64,000 bases of DNA. Source: Fredinandcohnia onubensis (GTDB lineage Bacteria > Bacillota > Bacilli > Bacillales > Bacillaceae_L). The translations under genes and the position numbers were made by a program. The stretch is taken from assembly GCF_002734215.1 (NCBI RefSeq), contig NZ_NSEB01000022.1:1-64000 (forward strand), written 5' to 3'. Below, one piece after another: positions 20,558 to 30,229 of the stretch; position 1 is the first letter of the stretch; every line of letters starts with the position of its first letter. The notes under the pieces are model-generated. The model worked only from the letters and a program-made list of their open reading frames with translations, was not told the origin of the DNA and ran no database searches.

Positions 20558-20572
20558 TTAACTAAAATACTA
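20555..20572 (-). promoter_or_regulatory. Second HutP-type UAG triplet set
   Basis: Three UAG triplets (minus strand) lie at 20570-20572, 20562-20564 and 20555-20557, with spacers of five and four bases. The last one touches the base of the attenuator stem. B. subtilis HutP site II likewise overlaps its terminator. Confidence 0.55.
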
Positions 20573-20642
20573 TGGGCGTATTATATGTGATTAATTCCAA
20601 TTCAAAAAACAATTCTTTCCTTACCTAGGTATCTTTTAAACT

Positions 20643-20659
20643 CTAAAGTCTAATAACTA
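20643..20659 (-). promoter_or_regulatory. First HutP-type UAG triplet set
   Basis: On the minus strand UAG occurs three times with exactly four-base spacers (UAG-UUAU-UAG-ACUU-UAG). This is the arrangement recognised by the histidine- and Mg-dependent antiterminator HutP. It lies at the very 5' end of the predicted transcript, and the first triplet may straddle the start point. Confidence 0.6.
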
Positions 20660-20664
20660 ATTTT

Positions 20665-20693
20665 AGTATATGTGCTTTTATTTCCAGCGTCAA
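20665..20693 (-). promoter_or_regulatory. Sigma-A promoter of the hut operon
   Basis: TTGACG (20688-20693) and TATACT (20665-20670) on the minus strand are 17 bases apart. The predicted start is near 20658, giving a leader of about 207 bases before hutH. Confidence 0.82.
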
Positions 20694-20730
20694 CCATCAC
20701 TTTCAAAGTTTGGTAAAAGTTTTATAAGAA

Positions 20731-21135
20731 TTAAAAGTTCTTATTTTGCTGTTTATCAGTGAGAAAAGTGATTGGCACGAATAGTAAAAAAGCAAGTAAA
20801 AGTAAGCTTCCGCCCACAATAAAGAACACCATGACAAAGGTCTCATTAAGATTAAACGGATTTATATTGTACATCCACATTCCTACCGTCAACCCAAGAG
20901 CACCTAGCATTCCCAGGATACTGTGAATGGGTACAAGTCTTTTGAATTTAACCGTATATACCTTATAAAAAATTCCCCAAGCAAACACTGATAGCCAACC
21001 TACTAATAGAATATGAGCATGAATAGGTCTCAACGAATAATCCATATTTCCTGACATATGAGAGCCTAGAAAAGTACCGATTATACCGAATATAGCTGAA
21101 AATCGAATAAGACGTATACTCCAAGTCTGTTCCAT
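20731..21135 (-). CDS. Small four-helix membrane protein, heme-copper oxidase subunit I-like
   Basis: This 134-residue protein has four hydrophobic segments. The second starts with RPIHAHILLVGWLSVFAWG, whose His residues and spacing recall a helix of cytochrome oxidase subunit I. Small stand-alone proteins of this kind in Bacillaceae are often labelled cytochrome-c oxidase subunit I-like, but no enzymatic role is established. A lone fragment could not form the binuclear centre. It starts three bases after the histidine kinase gene and is the last gene of that operon. A haem or redox role is only suggested. Confidence 0.65.
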   Translation of the reverse strand: MEQTWSIRLIRFSAIFGIIGTFLGSHMSGNMDYSLRPIHAHILLVGWLSVFAWGIFYKVYTVKFKRLVPIHSILGMLGALGLTVGMWMYNINPFNLNETFVMVFFIVGGSLLLLAFLLFVPITFLTDKQQNKNF

Positions 21136-21138
21136 TAC

Positions 21139-22536
21139 TTATTCCTCCATTTCCCCAATCATGTTAGGAAGTATAATTGTGAAGGTTGTTCCCTCAGCAA
21201 CCTTACTGTCAACCTTGATTTCTCCTCCATGTAGGTCAATTATTTGTTTAACGATCGATAAACCAAGTCCTGTTCCGTCCCTTTTTCTAGATGAATCCAC
21301 ACGATAAAAACGTTCAAAAATTTGAGAGACGGCTTCCTTCGACATACCGATTCCTGTATCTTTCACAATGACCTTAACGAAAAATTCGCTTCTAGATAAG
21401 CTAATCCAAATATTCCCTCCATGTGTATTATACTTTATCGCATTTGTTAGTAAGTTGTCCCACACGTTGCTCATAAGTTCTGCATCAACTTTTGTCCGAA
21501 TAAATGGCAGTTTATATGAGACTTCAATTTCCTTTTCCTGTAGTCGCCACTGATACCTGCGGATGGTTTGTTTAATTTGTTCATCCAATTGGACCTCTGA
21601 AATCTTCATCGGATATGCTTTTTGATCAAGAGATGTTAACAGCAATAGCTGTTTTGTTAAATTTGAAAGCCGCTTTGATTCATGATCAATAACCTGTAAG
21701 TATTCTTTAGCATCTCGTTCATTTACATTTTGTGACAGTAGAAGCTCCGCATATCCCTGAATATTCATAAGTGGAGACTGGAAGTCATGTGACACATTAT
21801 TGATAAAGGATTTCCTCGCTTCATCATTATGCTGTAACTGCCTCTGCATCGTGTTAAAGCTTTCTACTAATTGTCCAATTTCATCATTACGATCAATCGT
21901 TAGTGGATAATGAAAATTCTCCCGTGTAATCTCTTTGGTTGCTTCCGTTAACTTAGTAATCGGCTGAATCAGATGCTTTGCAAACAGGATTACACCACTA
22001 ATACTAACAACCGTTACTGCGACAAAAAACCACGCTAAAATCATATGAATATCCGAAAAGAGTAGTTTATTATTTGGACGGATATATAAGCCGTATTGTT
22101 CCCCATTCATTGTGAATGGAACACCTACCGTGTTCTCTACAGCATTTGAGAAATGTCCCATCATTAAAAACTTATGGGAAAATGCATTCATACCATGGTA
22201 AATTTCCTTCTCTAAAAGAACCTTCTCGGCTTCTTGTGGAAGAACTGTCTTTGTAAAAGGCTTACCAAAATAAGCTTCTTTACCGGATTCATTTACCACA
22301 TATATCTGATACCCCAGGTTTCCAATCGATTCCAAGAATGGTTCGAAGGAGGAGCTATCCGAATGCATACTCTCAAGAGTTAATGTAATTCTTTGTGCAA
22401 TCTCTACATTCTGCTGATCAATCTTCTGTTTTGTTGATGTCATGTAAATAAAATTTGCGATGATTATTCCGACAATGACACTTATCATTAAAATCAATAG
22501 CGTAGCCACAATGAATTTCCGATATAATGTCTTCAT
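21139..22536 (-). CDS. Sensor histidine kinase
   Basis: This 465-residue membrane kinase has an N-terminal transmembrane helix (about 9-31), an extracellular loop of about 130 residues and a second helix (about 163-186). HAMP, HisKA and HATPase domains follow. The phosphoacceptor is His250 in NNVSHDFQSPLMN. The N box (NAIKYN), DTGIGMS and GTGLGLSIV are intact. Its ATG overlaps the end of the response-regulator gene by four bases. The signal is unknown; the neighbouring MMPL exporter and small membrane protein are likely targets. Confidence 0.93.
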   Translation of the reverse strand: MKTLYRKFIVATLLILMISVIVGIIIANFIYMTSTKQKIDQQNVEIAQRITLTLESMHSDSSSFEPFLESIGNLGYQIYVVNESGKEAYFGKPFTKTVLPQEAEKVLLEKEIYHGMNAFSHKFLMMGHFSNAVENTVGVPFTMNGEQYGLYIRPNNKLLFSDIHMILAWFFVAVTVVSISGVILFAKHLIQPITKLTEATKEITRENFHYPLTIDRNDEIGQLVESFNTMQRQLQHNDEARKSFINNVSHDFQSPLMNIQGYAELLLSQNVNERDAKEYLQVIDHESKRLSNLTKQLLLLTSLDQKAYPMKISEVQLDEQIKQTIRRYQWRLQEKEIEVSYKLPFIRTKVDAELMSNVWDNLLTNAIKYNTHGGNIWISLSRSEFFVKVIVKDTGIGMSKEAVSQIFERFYRVDSSRKRDGTGLGLSIVKQIIDLHGGEIKVDSKVAEGTTFTIILPNMIGEMEE

Positions 22537-23204
22537 TTTATTTCCTCTAGCTTATAGCCAATTCCGCGAACCGTTTGAATTTCCACCGATGCATCGAATT
22601 TTTTTAAGCGCTCCCGGATACGGTTTATATGAGTATTTAGCGTTTGTTCTCCACCTTCATAATCAACACCCCATACTTGTTCCACCAGAACAGCTCTAGG
22701 CGTAACCTTATTTACACGTGAAGCTAATAAGCTTAAAACTTCAAATTCCTTTAATGGTGGAAGGACTGTCTCATGATTTATATTTAATTCAAAATTTTTT
22801 CGATCTATCATGAGATTTCCTACTTTTATTACCGTTTCCATGGCACGTTCGACACGCCGTAACACAACGGCAACACGGAATAGGAGTTCCTTCACCTCAA
22901 AAGGCTTAACAATATAATCCTCAGATCCAGATAAGAAGCCTTGTTCCTTATCATCGATTTGACCTTTGGCAGTAAGCAGTATAACGGGGATATCATAGTC
23001 GTTCGACAAAATCTTGGTCAATTCAAATCCATCCATTTTGGGCATCATCACATCGACAATCGCTAAATCAACTGTTTTTTCTTCCAATAAGTCTAATGCT
23101 TCTTCGGCATGATTTGCTCTATATACTTGGTAGCCTTCTCGGCTCAAGTGAATCGATACTAGCTGTTGAATATAGACATCATCATCTACAACAAGGATCT
23201 TCAT
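22533..23204 (-). CDS. OmpR-family response regulator
   Basis: This 223-residue protein has a receiver domain (DDD near the N-terminus, phosphoacceptor Asp51 in DLAIVDVMMPKMDGFE, conserved Lys in VKPFEVKEL) and a C-terminal winged-helix DNA-binding domain. The start at 23204 (M-K-I-L-V-V-D-D-D) follows AGGAGG by nine bases; eight upstream residues are dropped. It is coupled to the histidine kinase gene by a 4-bp overlap. Confidence 0.94.
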   Translation of the reverse strand: MKILVVDDDVYIQQLVSIHLSREGYQVYRANHAEEALDLLEEKTVDLAIVDVMMPKMDGFELTKILSNDYDIPVILLTAKGQIDDKEQGFLSGSEDYIVKPFEVKELLFRVAVVLRRVERAMETVIKVGNLMIDRKNFELNINHETVLPPLKEFEVLSLLASRVNKVTPRAVLVEQVWGVDYEGGEQTLNTHINRIRERLKKFDASVEIQTVRGIGYKLEEIK

Positions 23205-23257
23205 AATGTGAAACCTCCTAAAAAGCAAAATACGAAGGAAGCCCTTTGTATTTTATT

Positions 23258-25378
23258 TTACTGTCTATTATGCGATGCTTGCTTGTCTTTTTCAAATAAC
23301 AATATCAAAGCTGGTAATAGCATTCCGCGTACTAGGAAAGTATCTATTAAGATTCCAATCGCGACGATGAATCCAAATACGAAAAGATCGGCAATTGGCA
23401 TCGTTGTTAGCGCTGCAAAAGTTGCAGCTAGAATGATACCAGCAGAAGAAATGACTCCACCCGTATTACGGATCGCAACTTCAAGCGCATCTTTAACTCG
23501 ATGAGTCTTCCTCTCTTCTATAAATCGTGAGGCAAGGATGATGTTATAATCGATACCTAGTGCCACAAGGAAGATAAAAGCATATACCGGAACTCGGGTA
23601 CTTAATGCATCATAACCAAACAAGATATCGACAAGGAAGATTCCAAGACCTAAAGCAGATACATAGGAAAGTAAAATGGTTGCCATCATATAAATTGGCA
23701 TCTTCATTGAGCGAGTTAGGGCAAATAAAAGTACGAGTATGAGTAATGTTTCAAGTATCACGATTGTAAAGATATCTCTCGTATTTACATCACGTTCATC
23801 TACTAGCTTTGCAGTCACTCCGCTATAATATGCTTCTCCTGATATGGAAAGGTCATTCAATAGATTTGGTGTATCTTCACGTAAATCTTTAATAATGGTC
23901 ATAGATTCTGTAGAATATGGATTCGTTGCTAACACAACACTCAGCTTTAATGCCTTAGAGTCTTCAGATTGTGCTGTCATTCGAACAGTTGCAATTTCAT
24001 CGTATTCTTGCAGTTTTTCTGCAAAAGCAGTCACTTTGTCTTGGGCTATTGCTTCATCACTTTCAATTAACAATGCAGTTGGTGCTAGTTCCCCTTTATC
24101 ATATCTTGACTCTACAACTTCATATCCTACTCGAGACGGTAAATCCTCGGGGAACTTTTTGACAGTATCAAATTCAAAATCAAGATTAAATATATTTAAT
24201 GCGGTGATGAGTAGGAAAACACCAACAATGCCTCCAGATAAACCTGGTTTATTCACCACGAACTTAGCAATTGGCCCCCAAATTCCGTGTTTTATTTCTT
24301 TTTCTTGGCCATACTTTGGAACTTTCGGCCAAAACGCTTTACGACCAAAGAGTGTAAATAAAGCTGGAACCAATGTTATCGATGCTAACATAATAAAGAA
24401 CATTGCAAGCCCAAATATAGGAGCAAAGTTTTGATAGTCACGGAAATTGGCAAAGAATAAGATTAGCATTGCTGCTAACACCGTTCCTCCAGCAAAAAAT
24501 ACGGGTTCCCCAGTTGCACGCATTGCTAGTTTCATAGCTTCATATTTACTTTCTACTTTGTTTAGCTCCTCGCGGTAACGAGAGAATACAAACAGTGAAT
24601 AGTCAATCACTGCAGCAAAAAGCAAAATGCTCATAATTGAGGTTGTGGAGTTATTAATTTCTAACCCGCCCGCTCCTAGTAATGCAACACTTTGATTCAC
24701 GACCTGATAAACAATCGCTGTTGCTAATAGAGGTATGAATGCAAGTAATGGTGAACGGTAAATGGCAATAAGTAATACTACAATAATACCTATCGTTGCA
24801 AGTAATAACACCACGTCCGCTTGCTCAAATAACTTGAGTGTATCCCCAGCTATTCCTGCGGGACCAGTGATATAAAAGGACATATTTTCAAACTGATCCG
24901 CAATCTTATTTCCTACCTCAGAAGCCTTGTCATTTATTTCGGCAAATTCACTATTGCCAAGGCCTTGTTCTAATTCCATCGGTACAATCATGGTTGTACC
25001 ATCTTCAGAGATAAAGCCTGCTAACGCTTGAGGTGGAAGTGCGCTAATATCAAGGATGGTCTCAATTCCTTTAATATCTTCTGCTTCGATTCCATTTAAT
25101 ATTTGTGTAACCTCATCGATACGAATGTCTCCATTTTCATTATGGAATACAAGGATTCCTGGTGTCCCTTGCTCATTCGGAAATAGCTCTTCTGTCTTTT
25201 TCTCGGCTATTATCGATTGTGCTTCATCAGGAAGCGATTGAAAATTACTTACTTTATAATCGCCAAGCCGTGGTCCCGCACTTAATCCGACCATTAAGAC
25301 TAGCCAAGCGATAATCGTAATCCACATCCCACGTTTACTTGAAACCCAATCTGTAATTGGATGTAACAGTTTTCTCAA
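23258..25378 (-). CDS. MMPL-family (RND-like) membrane transporter
   Basis: This 706-residue protein consists of two repeated halves, each with a first transmembrane helix, a large extracellular domain and a group of five or six helices. This is the MMPL/YdfJ layout. The conserved helix motif with Asp (IDYSLFVFSRYREE in the first half, GIDYNIILASRFIEE in the second) is intact, consistent with proton-driven export. It lies 53 bp upstream of the two-component genes on the same strand. In B. subtilis the MMPL protein YdfJ is controlled by a neighbouring two-component system (YdfHI), so a drug or lipid export role under this pair is likely. The substrate is unknown. Confidence 0.9.
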   Translation of the reverse strand: MRKLLHPITDWVSSKRGMWITIIAWLVLMVGLSAGPRLGDYKVSNFQSLPDEAQSIIAEKKTEELFPNEQGTPGILVFHNENGDIRIDEVTQILNGIEAEDIKGIETILDISALPPQALAGFISEDGTTMIVPMELEQGLGNSEFAEINDKASEVGNKIADQFENMSFYITGPAGIAGDTLKLFEQADVVLLLATIGIIVVLLIAIYRSPLLAFIPLLATAIVYQVVNQSVALLGAGGLEINNSTTSIMSILLFAAVIDYSLFVFSRYREELNKVESKYEAMKLAMRATGEPVFFAGGTVLAAMLILFFANFRDYQNFAPIFGLAMFFIMLASITLVPALFTLFGRKAFWPKVPKYGQEKEIKHGIWGPIAKFVVNKPGLSGGIVGVFLLITALNIFNLDFEFDTVKKFPEDLPSRVGYEVVESRYDKGELAPTALLIESDEAIAQDKVTAFAEKLQEYDEIATVRMTAQSEDSKALKLSVVLATNPYSTESMTIIKDLREDTPNLLNDLSISGEAYYSGVTAKLVDERDVNTRDIFTIVILETLLILVLLFALTRSMKMPIYMMATILLSYVSALGLGIFLVDILFGYDALSTRVPVYAFIFLVALGIDYNIILASRFIEERKTHRVKDALEVAIRNTGGVISSAGIILAATFAALTTMPIADLFVFGFIVAIGILIDTFLVRGMLLPALILLFEKDKQASHNRQ

Positions 25379-25486
25379 AAGTAAAACCTCCTTTAATTCC
25401 TTTCGATTACGATCTTACTAACCGAATATAAATTTAATATCAACTTTTGTTTACATTTGTCGAGAAACTGGGTGATGTCGGCGTGG

Positions 25487-25569
25487 GGTGTTGAAGTTTG
25501 GGTAGCTTCGGACAAGATGATGGCAAACCTGGGCGGGGTTGTCTGAAGTTTAGGTAACTTCAGACAACC
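25487..25569. repeat. Two successive hairpins flanking the 52-bp array
   Basis: The second hairpin is perfect: GGTTGTCTGAAGTT (25537-25550), loop TAGGT, AACTTCAGACAACC (25556-25569). The first (25487-25514) is a diverged copy. A related segment (ATGTCGGCG..GGGTGT.TGAAG..CTTCGGACAAG) reappears after the array at 25948-25993. Confidence 0.7.
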
Positions 25570-25570
25570 G

Positions 25571-25941
25571 GTTGAAGGGGATTCAGCCTCTTTTCATTGA
25601 CTCTTTTCCTCTTCATACGCTCGATGAAGGGGATTCAGCAACTTTTCATTAGCCCTTTTCCTCTTCATACGCTCGATGAAGGGGATTCAACAACTTTTCA
25701 TCGACCCTTTTCCTCTTTATACGCTCGATGAAAGGGATTCAGCAACTTTTCATTGACTCTTTTCCTCTTCATACGCTCGATGAAGGGGATTCAGCAACTT
25801 TTCATCAGCCCTTTTCCTCTTCTACGCTCGATGAAGGGGATTCAGCAACTTTTCATTAGCCCTTTTCCTCTTCATACGCTCGATGAAGGGGGTTCAGCAA
25901 CTTTTCATCAGCCCTTTTCCTCTTCATACGCTCGATGAAGC
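25571..25941. repeat. Tandem array of 52-bp repeats
   Basis: Seven units begin near 25571, 25623, 25675, 25727, 25779, 25830 and 25882, with a partial eighth at 25934. The period is 52 bp; one unit has lost a base and is 51. Each unit reads GATGAAGGGGATTCAGCAAC, then TTTTCAT, CCCTTTTCCTCTTCA and TACGCTC, with a few substitutions between units. The period is not a multiple of three, so the array is not coding. It fills the gap between the MMPL gene and the aspartate dehydrogenase gene. Confidence 0.92.
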
Positions 25942-26034
25942 GAAGGCAATGTCGGCGCAGGGGTGTATGAAGGTGATCCGTCTTCGGACAAGGCTAGGTA
26001 CAATAGTACAATAGTAAGAGGTTGTCTATTGAAG

Positions 26035-26065
26035 TGAAAAAAGAGCGAACCTTAATGGCTCGCTC
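26035..26065 (-). terminator. Terminator of the aspartate dehydrogenase gene
   Basis: On the minus strand GAGCGAGCC-ATTAA-GGTTCGCTC is followed by T6. It lies 32 bp past the stop codon. Confidence 0.88.
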
Positions 26066-26096
26066 CATCAATTATGGGGTGATTTAAAACTCTAAA

Positions 26097-26876
26097 TTAC
26101 CCACCAATTCTCATTTTTCCATCCATTCTTTTTAATGTCCCCAGAATACTCATAGCCGCTAAATAGCTCGTCTTTGGATTTTCCGGAAATGGATGATTGG
26201 TGATAGAGAATGTTGCTTCACCAAACTCACCTGATATGTCCACTTGATGTATGTTCTTTTCAATATGCGGATCAGCGACAAGGCATACTCTCGTCTTCTC
26301 TATCCCTACCCCCGCAAGAGACAGAACAATGGAGATGTTCATGTTTTTCGGAAATTGCTTAATTGCATCAATCGCTTTCCCTTCAAAAACAACCTTCGCT
26401 TCACGGATGTCTTCATCTATGAGGGAGTTGGCAGGTTTCCGAGTTGTCAACGAAACGCTATAAACCTTACCTAGGGCGTTTGCATTTTGCAATAAGTCCA
26501 AACCACCAATTGCACCAGACGGTAAATGAACGGTATACTTATACTCTTTTACAAGATTACTAATTTCATTCAGCAGTGCTTCATCTGCAAGTGCACCAAC
26601 ACTAATTACCACTACATCCTTTTTCTTAATAACCGATGGCAACAAAGTCTTTACTGCATGTATATTCGCTGCCTCCACTACAATATCGATTTCTGAATCA
26701 AGAAATGAGTTGAGATCAGTAAACAATTTCACACCAAATTTTGACTCCAACAATCGATATTTTTCTGTATTCCGTACCAAAATGCTTTTAATTTGTAGTT
26801 CTTCAAGTTGATTTTGATTGATTTCTTTCAATAAAAAAGTAGCAACTGCTCCCGCTCCAATTACACCGATATTCAT
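26097..26876 (-). CDS. L-aspartate dehydrogenase-like protein
   Basis: This 259-residue NAD(P)-dependent protein has an N-terminal Rossmann motif (GVIGAGAVATFLL) and the family block HLPSGAIGGLDLLQNA in the middle. The family (NadX/DUF108) oxidises L-aspartate to iminoaspartate and can feed NAD synthesis. Some members instead act in amino-acid breakdown. It stands alone between the tandem repeat array and the dihydrouridine synthase gene, without nadA or nadC nearby, so its pathway is uncertain. Confidence 0.85.
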   Translation of the reverse strand: MNIGVIGAGAVATFLLKEINQNQLEELQIKSILVRNTEKYRLLESKFGVKLFTDLNSFLDSEIDIVVEAANIHAVKTLLPSVIKKKDVVVISVGALADEALLNEISNLVKEYKYTVHLPSGAIGGLDLLQNANALGKVYSVSLTTRKPANSLIDEDIREAKVVFEGKAIDAIKQFPKNMNISIVLSLAGVGIEKTRVCLVADPHIEKNIHQVDISGEFGEATFSITNHPFPENPKTSYLAAMSILGTLKRMDGKMRIGG

Positions 26877-27062
26877 CGTTGGCCTCCTTATGTCTTTAAT
26901 AGATACCAGGAAAGACTATTAACTTCTCACTCTATCATAGGCAGTTAATGGTGCATTTTCCACGATAACGCCTTTCTATTGGTTTGCCTTCAATGAAAAA
27001 AGCTGGTGGAGTTTCTTTGGTTTTTAAAAAATACAGCTACAAAGCTCCCTATAAACAAAGTA

Positions 27063-27097
27063 AAGCTTGTAAAGAATCCATGTCTTTACAAGCTTTT
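27063..27097. terminator. Terminator of the dihydrouridine synthase gene
   Basis: Perfect arms AAGCTTGTAAAGA and TCTTTACAAGCTT lie ten bases past the stop codon. The minus-strand T-tract is weak (TACTTTG), and the plus-strand side has T5. Confidence 0.7.
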
Positions 27098-27106
27098 TCG
27101 ATTTAA

Positions 27107-28075
27107 TTACATATCATTCTCTAACGCAAAGTTATCAAGCAGTGCACGCACTTCATCTGTTGACTTTGCACTCATCAATTGGTTTCTTAACTCGCTCGCC
27201 CCTCGAAATCCCTTAACATAAATCTTAAAAAAGCGACGAAGTTGTCCCAAAGAACGTGCTTGTAAATACGAATACTCGTCAAATAGATCGAGATGCAATC
27301 GTAGAAGATCAAGAAATTCCTTACTGCTATGCTCTTTCGGTTCTTTTTCAAAGGCAAATGGGTTTTTAAAAATACCGCGACCAATCATAATTCCATCAAC
27401 ACCGTATTGAGTAGCAAGCTTCATGCCAGTTTGATAATCAGGAATATCCCCATTAATCGTTAAAAGTGTATCTGGTGCCACCTCGTCACGAAGTTTCTTG
27501 ATTTCCGGAATCAACTCCCAATGCGCATCGACTTTGCTCATTTCCTCTCGAGTACGCAAATGAATGGATAAATTAACAATGTCTTGTTTCAAAATATGTG
27601 TTAGCCAGTCGCGCCATTCATCTACTTCCATGAAACCAAGCCTTGTTTTCACACTAACAGGCAGTCCTCCTGCTTTTGCTGCTTGTATAATTTCAGCTGC
27701 AACTTCCGGACGGCGGATGAGACCGCATCCCTTTCCATCCTCTATCACATTGTCTACCGGGCAGCCCATATTGATATCAATACCCCGAAATCCTTGTTCA
27801 GCCATACCGATACTCATTTTTCGAAAGTGTTCAGGCTTATCTCCCCAAATATGAGCCACAATTGGTTGTTCATCTTCTGTAAACGTCAAACGCCCGCGCA
27901 CACTTTGCTGCCCCTCGGGGTGACAATAACTATCGGTGTTCGTAAACTCTGTAAAAAACACATCAGGCCTGCCTGCTTTACTCACTACATGGCGGAAAAC
28001 AACATCCGTCACATCTTCCATGGGTGCAAGTATAAAAAACGGCCGTGGTAGATCACGCCAAAAATTATCTTTCAT
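27107..28075 (-). CDS. tRNA-dihydrouridine synthase
   Basis: This FMN enzyme of about 322 residues reduces uridines in tRNA to dihydrouridine. Family signatures present are [12 protein letters not shown] near the N-terminus, [18 protein letters not shown] with the proton-donor cysteine, [15 protein letters not shown] and [15 protein letters not shown]. It resembles the DusC-like form with a short C-terminal helical domain. The start is uncertain: ATG at 28075, or TTG codons at 28081 or 28087 that sit nearer to GAGAGGA. No partner gene is apparent. Confidence 0.9.
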   Translation of the reverse strand: MKDNFWRDLPRPFFILAPMEDVTDVVFRHVVSKAGRPDVFFTEFTNTDSYCHPEGQQSVRGRLTFTEDEQPIVAHIWGDKPEHFRKMSIGMAEQGFRGIDINMGCPVDNVIEDGKGCGLIRRPEVAAEIIQAAKAGGLPVSVKTRLGFMEVDEWRDWLTHILKQDIVNLSIHLRTREEMSKVDAHWELIPEIKKLRDEVAPDTLLTINGDIPDYQTGMKLATQYGVDGIMIGRGIFKNPFAFEKEPKEHSSKEFLDLLRLHLDLFDEYSYLQARSLGQLRRFFKIYVKGFRGASELRNQLMSAKSTDEVRALLDNFALENDM

Positions 28076-28087
28076 AATCAAACTCAA

Positions 28088-28436
28088 ATCCTCTCTATAT
28101 CGACGAGTTCATCCTCACATCCGAAAGTTAAACTCAGAAATGTTCATGTTTCTTTAATATCTAAACCATTCATGAATCCTTTTTATCAAACTATAATAAC
28201 TTTAAAAATTATAAACTTTACTATATCAAATTTAAAGCGTAAAGAAAATCGGGTAAAAAAAGGTAGGTTAGGATAAAGGGGAGGTACGTGTTTGCGGATA
28301 TTGAAAGGTTAATTACATGAATAGACTGAGAATATGAATGCATAGAATGACTGGTTAATAGCCATTAAATATGCATTCATATCCTCCCATCCTTCAAATA
28401 CCAACGAGAAATGTGGTAGCTCCTATCGTAGTTCTA
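28088..28436. other. Gene-free stretch between dus and arsC
   Basis: I see no supported gene in these 349 bases. The only clear structure is an inverted repeat at 28331-28382, with arms AATATGAATGCATA and TATGCATTCATAT. It lies downstream of arsC and may end that transcript, although no T-tract follows it. Confidence 0.6.
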
Positions 28437-28856
28437 TTATTCACCAGTTTCAGCAAATCGTTGAATTCTTTCACCAATTTGGTCACGTACCCGTTGGAAC
28501 ACTGCCCATTTCTCTTCTTCCGTACCTTGAGCTTTCGCAGGATCATCGAATCCCCAATGGTCACGTTTAACATGTGATGGTGTCATTGGACACTTATCAG
28601 CAGCATCTCCACATAAAGTTACAACAAAATCAGCATTGTTTAGAATTTCAGGGTCAATAATATCTGATGTTTGATTGGAAATATCCATTCCAACTTCGTT
28701 CATCGCTTTTATCGCATTAGGATTTAAGCCGTGTGCTTCAATACCAGCACTTAATACGTCCCACTCTTCTCCTAAATACTTTTTCCCCCACCCTTCAGCC
28801 ATTTGGCTTCTGCAAGAGTTACCTGTACATAAAAAGTAAATTGTTTTTTTTGACAT
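28437..28856 (-). CDS. arsC: Arsenate reductase, thioredoxin-coupled
   Basis: This 139-residue enzyme reduces arsenate to arsenite using the low-molecular-weight phosphatase fold. The P-loop CTGNSCRS gives Cys10 and Cys15. Cys82 and Cys89 in LCGDAADKC complete the disulfide relay at the same positions as B. subtilis ArsC. It is the last gene of arsRBC, 21 bp after arsB. Confidence 0.97.
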   Translation of the reverse strand: MSKKTIYFLCTGNSCRSQMAEGWGKKYLGEEWDVLSAGIEAHGLNPNAIKAMNEVGMDISNQTSDIIDPEILNNADFVVTLCGDAADKCPMTPSHVKRDHWGFDDPAKAQGTEEEKWAVFQRVRDQIGERIQRFAETGE

Positions 28857-28877
28857 AATCGAAATCTCCTTTGTTGT

Positions 28878-30176
28878 TTAATGAATAATAAGCAGCCAAA
28901 TATATAATCCAACGAGTGTGATGAACAATGTTGGGATGGTTAGTATAATACCAGTCTTAAAGTAGGTTCCCCATGAAATTTTAACTCCCTTTTGTGAAAG
29001 AACATGTAACCATAAAAGGGTAGCAAGAGAACCAATTGGTGTAATTTTCGGACCTAAATCTGAACCAATGACATTCGCATAGATAAGAGCTTCTCTTATT
29101 ACACCGCTTGTATTTGTATCTGCAATTGCTAGAGCATCTATCATGACAGTCGGCATGTTATTCATAACTGATGACAGAATTGCTGCTATGAATCCCATTC
29201 CGATTGTTGCCACAAATAAGCCTTGATCAGCAGATAACTGAATAAGATTTGCTAGGATATCTGTAAGCCCAACATTTCTTAACCCATATACAACTACATA
29301 CATTCCTATTGAGAAAAACACGATAGCCCACGGAGCACCTTTTACAACTGTACGTGTATTTACGGCTGAACTTCTCCTAGCCATGAAGAGGAAGAAGATT
29401 GCTACAATACTTGCGATAATCGATACTGGAATTCCTGTAAACTCACTTGCAAAATATCCAATAAGTAGTATCCCTAACACAACCCAAGATAATCTGAACA
29501 TCTTCAGGTCACGAATCGCTTCTGCTGGCTTTTTCAGTTGAGTCATATCATAATTCTTCGGAATGCTCTTACGGAAAAATAGATATAAGACCAAAATACT
29601 TGCTGCTAACGAAAAAAGATTGGGAACAATCATTCTTGATGCAAACTCTGCAAAACCAATTCCAAAAAAGTCTGCTGAAACAATGTTTACTAAGTTACTG
29701 ACGACAAGTGGCAGAGATGTCGTATCTGCAATAAATCCACTTGCCATGATAAATGGAAATACCATTTTTTCATTGAAGTTAAGGTTCCGAACCATCGCTA
29801 AAACGATTGGAGTTAAAATTAACGCTGCTCCGTCGTTAGCAAAGAAAGCTGCAACTAGTGCTCCTAATATCGAAACATACACAAACATTCGAATTCCATT
29901 TCCTTTTGCGGTTCTTGCCATATGAAGTGCTGACCACTCAAAGAAACCAATCTCATCTAGTATTAATGAAATGATAATAATAGCCACAAACGTTAACGTT
30001 GCATTCCAAACAATAGATGTAACATCGATTACATCTTTAAAATCCACTACTCCAACGATTAGAGCTAAGACAGCCCCACCACAAGCAGACCAACCAATCG
30101 ATAAACCCTTAGGTTGCCAAATAACCAAGACGAGTGTAATTAAGAAAATAACTGAAGCTAAAATTACTGATATCAA
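28878..30176 (-). CDS. arsB: Arsenite efflux pump ArsB
   Basis: This 432-residue membrane protein has about 12 hydrophobic spans and ArsB features, including [32 protein letters not shown] and [21 protein letters not shown]. It expels arsenite (and antimonite) made by ArsC, driven by membrane potential. No arsA ATPase or arsD is present, so it works as a secondary carrier. It lies between arsR and arsC. Confidence 0.96.
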   Translation of the reverse strand: MISVILASVIFLITLVLVIWQPKGLSIGWSACGGAVLALIVGVVDFKDVIDVTSIVWNATLTFVAIIIISLILDEIGFFEWSALHMARTAKGNGIRMFVYVSILGALVAAFFANDGAALILTPIVLAMVRNLNFNEKMVFPFIMASGFIADTTSLPLVVSNLVNIVSADFFGIGFAEFASRMIVPNLFSLAASILVLYLFFRKSIPKNYDMTQLKKPAEAIRDLKMFRLSWVVLGILLIGYFASEFTGIPVSIIASIVAIFFLFMARRSSAVNTRTVVKGAPWAIVFFSIGMYVVVYGLRNVGLTDILANLIQLSADQGLFVATIGMGFIAAILSSVMNNMPTVMIDALAIADTNTSGVIREALIYANVIGSDLGPKITPIGSLATLLWLHVLSQKGVKISWGTYFKTGIILTIPTLFITLVGLYIWLLIIH

Positions 30177-30229
30177 TATATAACCTCCTACTACTTACTT
30201 AGATGTATTAAAGTACTCCTGTTGCATAC

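Noticed and set aside
23844-24434. 196-codon frame on the plus strand
   Set aside because: It is antisense to the MMPL transporter gene. Composition and lack of a ribosome binding site mark it as a shadow.
25753-25938. Plus-strand 61-codon frame with an internal peptide repeat
   Set aside because: It is a by-product of the 52-bp tandem DNA repeat. The period is not a multiple of three and there is no ribosome binding site.
25571-25941. CRISPR array
   Set aside because: The units are contiguous and alike over their full 52 bp, with no unique spacers and no cas genes. This is a simple tandem repeat.
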